Shown: one piece after another, positions 43,234 through 54,465 of the stretch
How positions within the stretch are numbered: position 1 is the stretch's first letter
How the letters are laid out: every line of letters begins with the position of its first letter
NCBI GenBank assembly: GCA_033032865.1
Contig: JAWHQI010000264.1
Coordinates: forward strand, 558,001 to 622,000
Direction of reading: 5' to 3'
Source of the DNA: Dactylorhiza incarnata
Taxonomy: Eukaryota > Streptophyta > Magnoliopsida > Asparagales > Orchidaceae
DNA: 64,000 nucleotides
Program-made: the position numbers and the translations under genes
The notes under the pieces: generated by a model
What the model was told of the DNA's origin: nothing
Databases searched by the model: none
The model's input: only the letters and a program-made list of their open reading frames with translations

Positions 43234-45521
43234 CAGCTCCGCACGGGATTCGCCCGTGCTCGCTGACACTTAGCGGGCTGCGCCCGCATTCGAGCGGGCT
43301 GCGCCGCATTCGAGCGGGCTGTGCCCGCATTCGAGCGGGCTGTGCCCGCATTCGAGCGGGCTGTGCCCGCATTCGAGCGGGCTGTGTCTGCATTCGAGCG
43401 GGCTGCGCCTGCATACGACAGTACCCGATCGGCGATTGCGGGCTTTCCCCGCAACTTATACATATTAGTACTCAAAATGATTGTAAGAAAATATACATCA
43501 ATATTTTATAATCATTTTTTTCAAAACATTTATATTTTAACAAAAATCAGTTTAAACTTTAAAGTAAGTTTATTTCAAAATTAGTTTTTGGAGGCATAAT
43601 AATTACCTAACCATAGTAGGTGTAGGAGGTCTACTAAAAAGTTTTTGGATTTTATGAATTTCCATCATTATTTTTATTATATGGATATTATGTAATTGCA
43701 CAAATAACTATTATATTTTATGAATTTCCATTTTTCCATAATATATCTTAAGTCATTGGAGTAAAAAAATGATGATATATATTTGACACTTTTGAATGTT
43801 GCACCAAAGACAACTTCTTGTATATAGTAGTTAAAGATATATATAGCATGTAAAATGCAAGAGAAATGAAAAACATGTAGCATCATGTACTTGTAATATT
43901 GTGAAAAATTCATGAAATATATTTGTTTCTTGTTATTAATCTATGTAATGAAAATATCACTAATCATACTTACATTTATAGTCTTGTTAACCCAAGCTGA
44001 TCGGGCAAGCACCGATGGTCGCTTGTACGTACGTATGTTGCTAAGGAAGAAAGTCATCGATGGTCACTTGCACGTATGTTGCTGAGCAACAATCTCTCAC
44101 ACTTGTGCAAACGTCGGGGATTGAAGGCTTACTTATTGCAAGGGCGCCGTCCCAGAAAATTTGCCAAGGCGGTAAGACATCTACATGGATATAACTAATA
44201 AAATAGCTGAAATTGCTTTTTCAAAGGGGCAACTTAGGCTTTGTTTGGCGCGGCTTATTTTCTCTGGTGAGTTTGGACAAAAATTTCATTGTCATACCAA
44301 ACATTTTATGCTCAAAACTAGTTTCTATTCTTGGTAACATTAGTAACATTTGTCTACCAAACATACATTCTATGACAATGACGTTTTTGTCCAAACTCAC
44401 CGGATCAAATAAGCCGAGCCAAACGAAGCCTTAGCCTCATGTTCAGATCCGGCTTATGGGCCACCGTAAGGGCTCACGGGCTCACTAAAAAAATTCGAAG
44501 CTATCTGATTGACCCAAGTTTCTCGAAAACTTCAATTTATCGAGGAAAAATTGGTCAGAATGAAAAATTATGATCAAATAACTACGACAATGGGGCAATA
44601 AAGATGGGAGGGGATGAATTTTGGCCTTCTAAAATTCATGTAGAGTTGTTGGAGGGAAGAAGAAGAAGAATAAGGCGCTGTCGGTTGCCGGCGGCGCAGG
44701 GGCTGTTGTCGGCTTGCCGCCCACTTTGGCTATGATTGTATGGTTAAGGCTCTGTTTGAGAACCCGGCGGGACGCCGTTCCGGCGGAGCTGAACCGGAGG
44801 AAAACTGTTTGGAAAGCTTGCGCGAGCTCCCTTTGAGGACGGCCAGCGTGAAAGGGGGCTCACCCGGCGTTTTGCCGCTGGCCTGCGGAGCACCAGCCAA
44901 CCGTTGCGGACGGCCGTTTTTTCTCTCCTCCCCGGCCTGCCACCGGAACGGGTTCTCAAACAAGCCTAAAGAGATAACTAGCTACAAGCCAGTTGATGAT
45001 AACAATGATTAATATTTTTAAATAAAAAAAGTTAATCTTATATCTCCAACTGGAAGCAAGTAATGCAATAAAAAAAATGAAATAGCAGTAGGATAGCGCC
45101 TAACGCATGATGATTATAGGTGGGAATAACACACGGAAAAATTAAGTGAATTCAGGGCGGAATTGGATTTCGTCAAAACCCATGGATTTGGTTTAAACCT
45201 ATTCCCAATTCTTGTGTCCCCGGTTAGGTTTTGCGAAACTCCAGTCCAGCACCCACGATAAGAGATATTACGGGGGTAACCTTCTTCGCAGAGAAACCTA
45301 GCCATAATATTCTCTCTCATCGGAGTGACAGGCCGCCCCCAGCGCTATCCTCCGGTTAATCAACCAAATCATACGATCAAAATGATCTCCTGGTAATAAA
45401 AAGTGATTAATATGTTCGTTTTTTTATTCCTCGGAAGTAACTTATGATGACTATTGCTTGGAGATCAAAAATGATCTCTCATAATCTCAAGGGGATTAAA
45501 TATGAACTTTTCTGATCTCCT
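39679..45521. repeat. Tandem triplication, unit 2
   Basis: Near-identical to unit 1. Visible differences are mainly repeat lengths: G runs at 39784-39811 and 39863-39887, a 61-base C run at 40906-40966 (12 in unit 1), a longer CA run, and seven hairpin units instead of six near 43272-43420. Confidence 0.93.
41254..41944 (-). mobile_element. Solo LTR, unit 2 copy
   Basis: Same LTR with CGTGT on both sides (41249-41253 and 41945-41949). It was copied with the tandem unit and is not an independent insertion. Confidence 0.9.
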
Positions 45522-48500
45522 AGGGAGAGGGAGGTCGAGATGGGTCTTCCCCCAAAACTAGAGAGAGGGGGTGAGTGGGGGTACTCTCCCCACTTGCCCG
45601 CAAGGGGAGCCGCAAAGGGGGCGAGTGGAGGGGGGGGGGGGGGGGGGGGGGGGGGCTCCCTGTGTGTCAGGGGGGCTCCCCTCACTCGCCCTAAGGGGGA
45701 CGGGCGAGTGGGGGGACTTCCCCCACTTGCCCCGCCACTCCCTTCTTCCCCTCCCCGGGTCCTCCTTTGACTTTGACTGGCTCTGGTCGCCTCTGAGCAG
45801 TCGCTCCACTTGTCTCGGTCATCTTTACTTCTAGTCTGGTCTCGACGAATTATGGGAAATACACCTTTAGTGTAACATTCAAAAGTGACTATATAAAATA
45901 ATAATGGAAATTCATAAAATCCAAAAACTTTTTAGTAGACTTCCTACACCTACTATGATAGGTAATAATTATGCCTCCAAAAACTAATTTCGAAATATAA
46001 TTGCTCACTTTAAAATGATTTTTTTGTTAAAATATAAATGTTTTTGAAAAAAATAATTATAAAATAATAATGTATATTTTTACGGTGATTTTGAAAACTC
46101 ATATGTATAAGTTGCGGGGGAATTCCGCCATCATCGGTCAGGTACTGTCATATGTAGGCACAATCCGCTTGAATGTGGGTGCAACCCGCTTAGAGTCAGC
46201 GAGCACGGGCGAAGCCCGTGCGGAGCTGCTCACGTGTGTGTGTGTGTGTGTGTGTACACACACACGAGTGACAGACACAGGACTCTGCCCCTACTGTCAA
46301 GCGCGACAGTACTGGCTGGCGACTCTATGGTTTGAACGTATACGCACTTCACCGGCCATTTGGGGCCTTGCCTTGGGACTTCGCACTGCCGCCGATTGAA
46401 GATTAGCCCTTCTCCCCGCAGTAAGGTCCCGACGTCGTAAGAGTCTGACACTCGTACGGTCGTCAACGGTTTGAACGTACGCGTTCTTCACCGACCATCC
46501 TGGGGTCTCACCCCCCCCCCCCCCAACCAACGTTTCAACGATAACCAAAACAATGTGTTCACAGAACGCAAAAGCGCCACTACAACGTTGTATGTAGCAA
46601 GAAGTGTTTAGTATAACAAGAAATGAAAGCAACCTCACGCTCACCCTCCAGCAACGATGCCGGCCCAAGACATCACAAAGATGACAATGATTGGATTTGC
46701 CGGAGAAAAATCAAAACATACGCACTCCTCTATGCAATAATTCGGACTCCGAAGGTTTGGGGGGCTTATGATATGCACCCATATATTTATAAGCACTCCT
46801 GTGGTGCGTGTTGTTGAAACCAGCAACTGGTCTCTTGAGTTCGGACCCACTGGGGGTGTAGCCGATGCTTATTTCTCCCTCACTAGACTCTCTTGACGGT
46901 GGATGCTGAAAACGGAATAGACCCAAGGCTGAAGCGAGGAGGTCCCGCCACACACCCGGAAGATCTTAGAGAGCTTCCCCTCCCAAACCAAAGCTCAACC
47001 GGGCACCTTGGAGGGCACTGGCTGCCAACCAAAACTAGCCTGGAGAAGAGGATTCTCTAAAATCGGATCTCCTCCAAGGTGCCCTTAAGGGTCTATTTAT
47101 AGTTTTCCTAGGCTGGTCTGCAAATAACATGAATCCGCCTTTTAATTCTACTAACAGCACCCCAAATTGGTCTGCTAATAGCCTAACTCCGCTGTTCTGA
47201 AGGACTATTTGCAGCCCACCAGGGGTATTATGGTCATTTTCCCCTCACACCCATTTGGGCGAATGGTCCGTGAGGGCACCATTCGCTGGGCACCCGCCTG
47301 GCTGGGCGAATGCCCACGCTTCTGGGCGAGTGGTCCGTGAGGGCACCACTCGCCTAGTGCCTTCTCTTCTACAGCTTACCCCCACCAACCCGGGGGCATT
47401 TTTACCTTCCTTAGCCTGGGCGAGTGACCCGGCGAATGATCCGGACGACCCAGGTTTCGCCAGTTGGCTGGGGGGCCCACTCGGCGAATACGGGTTGTAC
47501 ACGTGTAGAGAATGCTCCACTAAGAAGAGGCGGATTTAGTGAGGTCAAAATCAACCCATGATCATGAGAGTGGAGGAATCTGCCACGCACAGTTCACACC
47601 CCGTCATCGCCAGGCGCAATCAAGACCGCACCCCACTTTGGTGGGGTGCAGCCAAACCGCACCCCACAAAAATGGGGGTGCGGCCTAACCGCACCCCACA
47701 TAATAGGGGATGCGACCAAACCGCACCCAAGAGGGTACGACTAAGCCGCACCCCCCGTGTCGGGGTGCGGCCAAGCCAATCCCAGCCTTGCGGAGAGGCA
47801 GCCGAAACCACACACCCTCGTCGGGTGCTGCCGAAGCCCAATTCACCCTTGGGGGCGCGACTTCTCATCTCCTCGTTCGTTGCGCGCTCAGAACGCTCCC
47901 GTGTTCGTCGCGCGCTCAGAACGCTTCCTCGTGCGCTCAGAACATTTCCACGTTCCCGACACGCGCGCAATTAACGTTTCCTAATTTCTCATATTACAGG
48001 TCTCGTTTGTCGATATTATCACCTTCAACGAAGCTGCCTGAACTACCCAACCTGCCCGAAGTGCGAGACAGTCATTTACGAAAAATGGTGATCTGTGTAC
48101 TCCAAACCGGCGAACGTGATTCACCCGTCATGTGGTTACGGTGGTTACGACGACAAAATTACCGGGGTACCCCCGGCTAAATCTATAAAAGGAGCTCAGA
48201 GCCTTCATTTCAAGACACTTTGTCTTCTGCATCCGAGAGAGCTCCGTTGAAGATTTCCTCTGAGTCCTCCTCCGGCGCTCGAAGATCTCCTTCGTGGACT
48301 TGGAGATTTCCTTCGCTCTGGAAGACCATCTTCCTAAGCGATTCGGGAATCCTTCGAATCCCGAAAGTCGACTCAGTGTTCTCAGAAGAAGTGTTTAATT
48401 TTTCGAGAGGTGGTCTGTCACCCTCGGAGTTCTCTCTCTCTCTCTCCCTCTCCATCATTGTAACGAGCAGCGGCCTGTCGCGCTCGAGTTCTCAATTTCT

Positions 48501-48709
48501 AATTGTAATCCCCCAGAAGATAGTGGAAGTTGTCCGGCACAGCTCCGACCACGTGGTTTTTCACCCTTTTCGGGTTTTTTCACGTTAAAAGCCTTCGTGT
48601 CACTTACTAATTCACTCTTTGACTGTTTGCACGCTCGGTTCGCTTCAGAGCTAAGGTGGTTCAATTCGACGGATCTACCAGAGCACCCGAGCGACCCACA
48701 ACAATTATT

Positions 48710-48741
<32 letters not shown>

Positions 48742-48753
48742 GAGAGAGAGAGA

Positions 48754-48787
<34 letters not shown>

Positions 48788-50626
48788 CAGCTCCGCACGG
48801 GATTCGCCCGTGCTCGCTGACACTTAGCGGGCTGCGCCCGCATTCGAGCGGGCTGCGCCGCATTCGAGCGGGCTGTGCCCGCATTCGAGCGGGCTGTGCC
48901 CGCATTCGAGCGGGCTGTGTCTGCATTCGAGCGGGCTGCGCCTGCATACGACAGTACCCGATCGGCGATTGCGGGCTTTCCCCGCAACTTATACATATTA
49001 GTACTCAAAATGATTGTAAGAAAATATACATCAATATTTTATAATCATTTTTTTCAAAACATTTATATTTTAACAAAAAATCAGTTTAAACTTTAAAGTA
49101 AGTTTATTTCAAAATTAGTTTTTGGAGGCATAATAATTACCTAACCATAGTAGGTGTAGGAGGTCTACTAAAAAGTTTTTGGATTTTATGAATTTCCATC
49201 ATTATTTTTATTATATGGATATTATGTAATTGCACAAATAACTATTATATTTTATGAATTTCCATTTTTCCATAATATATCTTAAGTCATTGGAGTAAAA
49301 AAATGATGATATATATTTGACACTTTTGAATGTTGCACCAAAGACAACTTCTTGTATATAGTAGTTAAAGATATATATAGCATGTAAAATGCAAGAGAAA
49401 TGAAAAACATGTAGCATCATGTACTTGTAATATTGTGAAAAATTCATGAAATATATTTGTTTCTTGTTATTAATCTATGTAATGAAAATATCACTAATCA
49501 TACTTACATTTATAGTCTTGTTAACCCAAGCTGATCGGGCAAGCACCGATGGTCGCTTGTACGTACGTATGTTGCTAAGGAAGAAAGTCATCGATGGTCA
49601 CTTGCACGTATGTTGCTGAGCAACAATCTCTCACACTTGTGCAAACGTCGGGGATTGAAGGCTTACTTATTGCAAGGGCGCCGTCCCAGAAAATTTGCCA
49701 AGGCGGTAAGACATCTACATGGATATAACTAATAAAATAGCTGAAATTGCTTTTTCAAAGGGGCAACTTAGGCTTTGTTTGGCGCGGCTTATTTTCTCTG
49801 GTGAGTTTGGACAAAAATTTCATTGTCATACCAAACATTTTATGCTCAAAACTAGTTTCTATTCTTGGTAACATTAGTAACATTTGTCTACCAAACATAC
49901 ATTCTATGACAATGACGTTTTTGTCCAAACTCACCGGATCAAATAAGCCGAGCCAAACGAAGCCTTAGCCTCATGTTCAGATCCGGCTTATGGGCCACCG
50001 TAAGGGCTCACGGGCTCACTAAAAAAATTCGAAGCTATCTGATTGACCCAAGTTTCTCGAAAACTTCAATTTATCGAGGAAAAATTGGTCAGAATGAAAA
50101 ATTATGATCAAATAACTACGACAATGGGGCAATAAAGATGGGAGGGGATGAATTTTGGCCTTCTAAAATTCATGTAGAGTTGTTGGAGGGAAGAAGAAGA
50201 AGAATAAGGCGCTGTCGGTTGCCGGCGGCGCAGGGGCTGTTGTCGGCTTGCCGCCCACTTTGGCTATGATTGTATGGTTAAGGCTCTGTTTGAGAACCCG
50301 GCGGGACGCCGTTCCGGCGGAGCTGAACCGGAGGAAAACTGTTTGGAAAGCTTGCGCGAGCTCCCTTTGAGGACGGCCAGCGTGAAAGGGGGCTCACCCG
50401 GCGTTTTGCCGCTGGCCTGCGGAGCACCAGCCAACCGTTGCGGACGGCCGTTTTTTTCTCTCCTCCCCGGCCTGCCACCGGGTTCTCAAACAAGCCTAAA
50501 GAGATAACTAGCTACAAGCCAGTTGATGATAACAATGATTAATATTTTTAAATAAAAAAAGTTAATCTTATATCTCCAACTGGAAGCAAGTAATGCAATA
50601 AAAAAAATGAAATAGCTGTAGGATAT
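45522..50626. repeat. Tandem triplication, unit 3 (internally deleted, tail missing)
   Basis: Near-identical to units 1 and 2, with three deletions. The sequence between two poly-G runs is gone (one run left, 45630-45655). About 118 bp of the left arm is missing near 45890. The 420 bp tail present at 39254-39678 and 45098-45521 is absent, and unique DNA starts at about 50627. Confidence 0.92.
46812..47501 (-). mobile_element. Solo LTR, unit 3 copy
   Basis: Same LTR with CGTGT on both sides (46807-46811 and 47502-47506), copied with the tandem unit. Confidence 0.9.
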
Positions 50627-50981
50627 ATAAAGTGTATGATAATTAAGAAATATATAGCTATGTTATCAGCACTTTATGATATCTATTTTATTTATAATAA
50701 TTAACTGAGTTTTATTATGTCTTTAAATTGTAATTAAGAAGATTAAATTAGTTTATGATATCTTTAAATTGTAAGAAGATGACCGGTAACTATTTTTTAT
50801 AAATATTTAATAATATTTAATTTTGCCTCATTCGCTAAAATTCACAAAAAAGACAAAAGCAGGCCTTACAAAGAACCAAGAGTAAATGCAACTTTGGAAG
50901 ACTTGGTTAATGAAGATGAGGAACTTGAGAATAGTGATCAAGTAAAATTTTCATTTTAAGACTACAATGTTTTTCCACATT
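50627..50981. other. AT-rich flank with a duplicated exon-like phrase
   Basis: 50755-50960 recurs in part at 54140-54300 (GAAGATGAGGAACTTGAGAA and ATGATATCTTTAAATTG phrases). One frame reads NEDEELENSDQVKF before a stop. It might be an exon relic, but I do not recognise it. Confidence 0.35.
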
Positions 50982-51215
50982 AAGGGGCAACTTAGCCTCA
51001 TGTTCAGATCCGGCTTATCTGATTGGGTCAGCATTAGGGCTCCCTGACTCACTAAAAAAATTCAAAGTTATCTGATTGGGCCAAGTTTCTCGAAAACTTC
51101 AATTTATCGAGGAGAAAATGGTCACATTGAAAAATTATGATCAGATAACTACGACAGTGGGACACTAAAGATGGGAGGGGATAAATTTTGGCCTTCTAAA
51201 ATTCATATAATTTGG
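50982..51215. repeat. Older partial copy of the triplicated region, without the first MITE
   Basis: AAGGGGCAACTTAGCCTCAT to AAAATTCAT matches 38380-38392 joined directly to 38587-38800, with more substitutions than between the three units. It gives the empty site of the MITE, with a single TTA. Confidence 0.88.
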
Positions 51216-51299
51216 TTTTGTTTGGACGACCGGCTGCAGCTACAGAAAAAGTAGTGCTGAGAAACCAGTATTTAGATTAGAGTTATCAGAAAAGCAATG

Positions 51300-51881
51300 T
51301 GTTGAAGCCTGAAAATTTTTCGCTTCAAATATTTGATCAATGAAGCCTACGGTCCAAGGACAAAGAGACTAAGAAAACAAGAGAAGGACTCATAGGTGCT
51401 GCAGCAGGTAGGTCCCACCACGTACTCAGAAGCTTAGAAGAAATTTTCCCTCAACAACAAAAAATGGGCGAGCAGGGTACGAGGAAGACACTAACTTGAC
51501 GAGTATCTAAGATAACGACCAAGGGAGAATGAACAAGATCTCACGGTCCAAGTCTTCGAATGTAGGGTCCAAAAGATTAGCCAAAAGTGTCATTCTTGGT
51601 ACTCATGGAGTCCTACTTATAGGCAAATCTAGAGGGGCCTTATTTATAACTCGGCCATACTCGGCGACTATGCGACATTGAGAGGATCTTGCCTGACGTC
51701 GGCGAGCATCTCATATGGTCGCCACCTGGCGAGTACGGAGGGATACTCGCACATACTCGCTCAGACCTTCTACTGCTCATGCTGGCCTTCTCTTTGGCTT
51801 TGACTTCTATTTTGACCTTTGACTCCTACCTACGCGGCTTGAATGGGTCCACCCTTGACGAATTTAAGTTGTACACAATGT
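51300..51881 (-). mobile_element. LTR fragment related to the gag-only/solo-LTR family
   Basis: It starts TGTTGAAGCCTG and ends near GTTGTACA. It shares layout and phrases with the LTR at 13220: a GTAGGTCCCACCACGTAC block, a minus-strand TATA box (CTTATAGG at about 51617) and a CTTTGGCTTTGACTT phrase. No target duplication found. Confidence 0.5.
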
Positions 51882-52023
51882 CAGCTCTTTGCGAGCTGCA
51901 AAGGAGCTCAGAAAGAAACATTCAACCCTTATTCGGCGTGATGCTCCTGATGAGTATCTGGCCTACTTGACACTGCCTTGATAACTCATAACCATCAACC
52001 GACTTCCTTCTCGCCAACGGTAC

Positions 52024-52371
52024 TCACACTTCATACTCGCTCTTCGCAAAGATGGCTGATTGTGATGGCGATATTGCTCGGCGGATGGCCATGCGAATAA
52101 CTTTGTCGCGATGAATTTCAAGAAGTCGGTCACCGGTCATAAGGACTTGTATGACTTTAAGGAGAGATTCCTGTCGGAGGGCTACTCGGCAAGGCTTCCT
52201 CGCCAAGCGGAGGGACTCAACACCTTCCTGGAGAACAAGTTGATCCTCCATATTTGCCACTTCGAGATCGGTCTGCGACTTCTCATGTGACCGAAGTGTT
52301 GCCAAATACTTCGCTACTTCGGGATAGTCCCCGCCCAGATCAATCACAACGGGGACTCCGGCCTCTCTCAA
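52024..52371 (-). pseudogene. Retroelement ORF fragment next to a tandem array
   Basis: A 115-codon frame (MREAGVPVVIDLGGDYPEVA.., ending FAKSEYEV) lies on the same strand as the adjacent LTR. It has charged, helix-forming composition (LEVANMEDQLVLQEGVESLR). I recognise no domain. By position it could be the distal part of a non-autonomous element's frame. Confidence 0.35.
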
Positions 52372-52790
52372 ACAGAGTGTTCGAATAACCCAAGCGGAGA
52401 CTCCAACCTCTCCCTGACAGAGTGTTCGGATATCTCAAGCCGAGACTCCGACCTCTCCCAAACAGAGTGTTCGCATATCCCAAGCGGAGACTCTGATCTC
52501 TCCCTCACAAAGTGTTCAGATATCCCAAGCGCGCGGAGACTCCGACCTCTCTCAAACAGAGTGTTCGAATATCCCAAGCGGAGACTCCGGCATCTCCTTA
52601 ACAGAGTGTTCATATATCCCAAGCGGAGACTCTGGCCTCTCCCAAACAGAGTGTTCGAATATCCCAAACGGAGACTCTAGCCTCTCCCTAACAGAGTGTT
52701 CAGATATCTCAAGCTAGCGCAGAATCCGGTTTCTCACAAACAGAGTGATTGTATATCCCAAATGGAGATTCCGGCCTATCTAAAGGACCC
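52365..52790. repeat. Tandem array of about 44 bp units, roughly 9 copies
   Basis: Each unit carries ACAGAGTGTTCG, ATATCCCAAGCGGAGACTC and CCTCTCCC. The element is similar in design to the gag-only element at 13220 (LTR plus tandem array) but differs in array sequence. Confidence 0.9.
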
Positions 52791-53470
52791 AATGTCCAGC
52801 GGGGTCACCGCCCCAGCGACCTCCCACTATCGTGGCTCGAAGGTCCGCCCTTCGCACTCGCAGTAGGCCGCGACGTTGCGAGTGTCTGCCCTCCTCACGC
52901 TCGCCAGCGTTTCGAAGCGTCCGCCCTTCACTGTCTCTTCGGGGCCGCGCCCCCATGACCTCCCACTGTCGCGGCTCGAAAATCTACCCTTTGCCCTCGT
53001 AGTACGTCACGGTTCTGTCAAAGCCTGCCCCCCTCGCGGTCGCCAATGTTTGAAGATACGCCCTTCACCACCGCAATCAACAACACCCCCACAGTTCGGT
53101 GGTCTAACTTCTCACTATCCATCTCGAAGCATCCACCCTTCGCCCCTGTAGTAGGTTGCAACATTGTCTGGGTCTCGTCCGCCCACCGCAAACATCTAAA
53201 CCAGAGTTGCTCGCAAAGCAATGACGCAAGCACACAAGCACACCCCCCGCGGGTGCATCCGGCGCGCAGAAATATGCGTGCGCGGTCCCCGTAGGGGCAC
53301 ACCCAGCGCGCGTGCGCCGACCATATGCGGGCGCACCCCGCGCTCGTGCACCCTTTGCGAGTGCGCAAAGAGCGCGTGCGCCTGACCTGCGCGCGCACAC
53401 ACACCTCACGTGGAAGAGTCCCGCACGCGCGCAAGGACGTCCCGCTCCGAACTTCGGGGACTTTGCGGGG
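52790..53470. repeat. Diverged longer repeats and a very GC-rich segment
   Basis: CCTCCCACTRTCGYGGCTCGAA and CGCCCTTC phrases recur at roughly 140-160 bp (52815, 52958, 53100). About 53215-53470 is rich in GCGCGCGTGCG phrases, like 11870-12300. No convincing gene. Confidence 0.5.
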
Positions 53471-54140
53471 TAAATGATGGGGTCTCTCTTAAATTATAGG
53501 AATTCCGAGTTGTGATTAACCGTAATTCCATGACCCCCACTAACTTAGTGGAAGATTATGGGGAAAACCACCGCACGCACGTTCCACGCACTGAAACCGC
53601 TCCCAACAGCCTCCCCCAGCCGGCCTCCCTTGGCCACGCCCGCGCCCGAGACGCGCGGCCCCCGCGGCCGGCCCCCCGCGACCAGATGTTCTCAGCCACG
53701 CGCCCGCAGCGCGCCGCGCAAGGCTCCCGCGGCCGGCCTCCCGCGCGATCTCCACCGTCCGATGAACGGGTAACCACCGGCGTAAGTACCACCCATTTTG
53801 GGTGGGTGTAAATATCCAAAATTATATCGATCTGCGCGTAGTAAAATACTTACATTATACACGTCATAAACTATATTAAATCGGTCTGCAAATAACAATT
53901 AAGGTGGTTACGGCCTCGATTTCTTTCCAGAGCACACATGTAAAGCAACAACAAATAATGAAGTTTGGTCGGCACCGAGCCGGCCACGTGGTTTTTCGCG
54001 GTAAAAAAAGTCTCTTGCCAGCCGTCTCATTTCTCTGTGACTGATTGCACGCTTGTCCGCTCCCGAGCGAAGACGGCTCAATCTAGACCGATTTCAGGAG
54101 CCTCGAATGAGCCGCAATAGTAACTAACTGCAGCATCGGA
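53471..54140. mobile_element. LTR-like fragment homologous to the end of the 36132-37329 block
   Basis: 53930-54128 shares GGCCACGTGGTTTTTC, TGATTGCACGCTTG and an ending GAGCCGCAATAG with the block ending at 37329. The rest (53540-53760) is GC-rich and unassigned. Confidence 0.45.
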
Positions 54141-54388
54141 AGACTTGGCTAATGAAGATGAGGAACTTGAGAATAGTGATCGAGTAAATTTTCATTTGGA
54201 AGCCTGCGTTGCAATTAAGGAAAATGCTAATCACTAACTAACATTTTTTTTTTAATTTATGATATCTTTAAATTGCAGGAAGATAACAAAACTTGGAATA
54301 TTAACTATTTAAATCATATAGTGCTATATATTTTAATGTCCGGGAAATAATATATAATTATGCCATTGAATGCGGAGCCAAATTGAAG

Positions 54389-54397
54389 GCTATAAAA
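54389..54397 (+). promoter_or_regulatory. TATA box of the carbonic anhydrase gene
   Basis: GGCTATAAAAGCAGCC lies about 75 bp upstream of the ATG at 54466. An (AATT)n run sits in the presumed 5' UTR. Confidence 0.75.
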
Positions 54398-54465
54398 GCA
54401 GCCTAAACACCTCATAAACCAATCATCAATTAATTAATTAATTAATTGTGATATATTTACAATTA

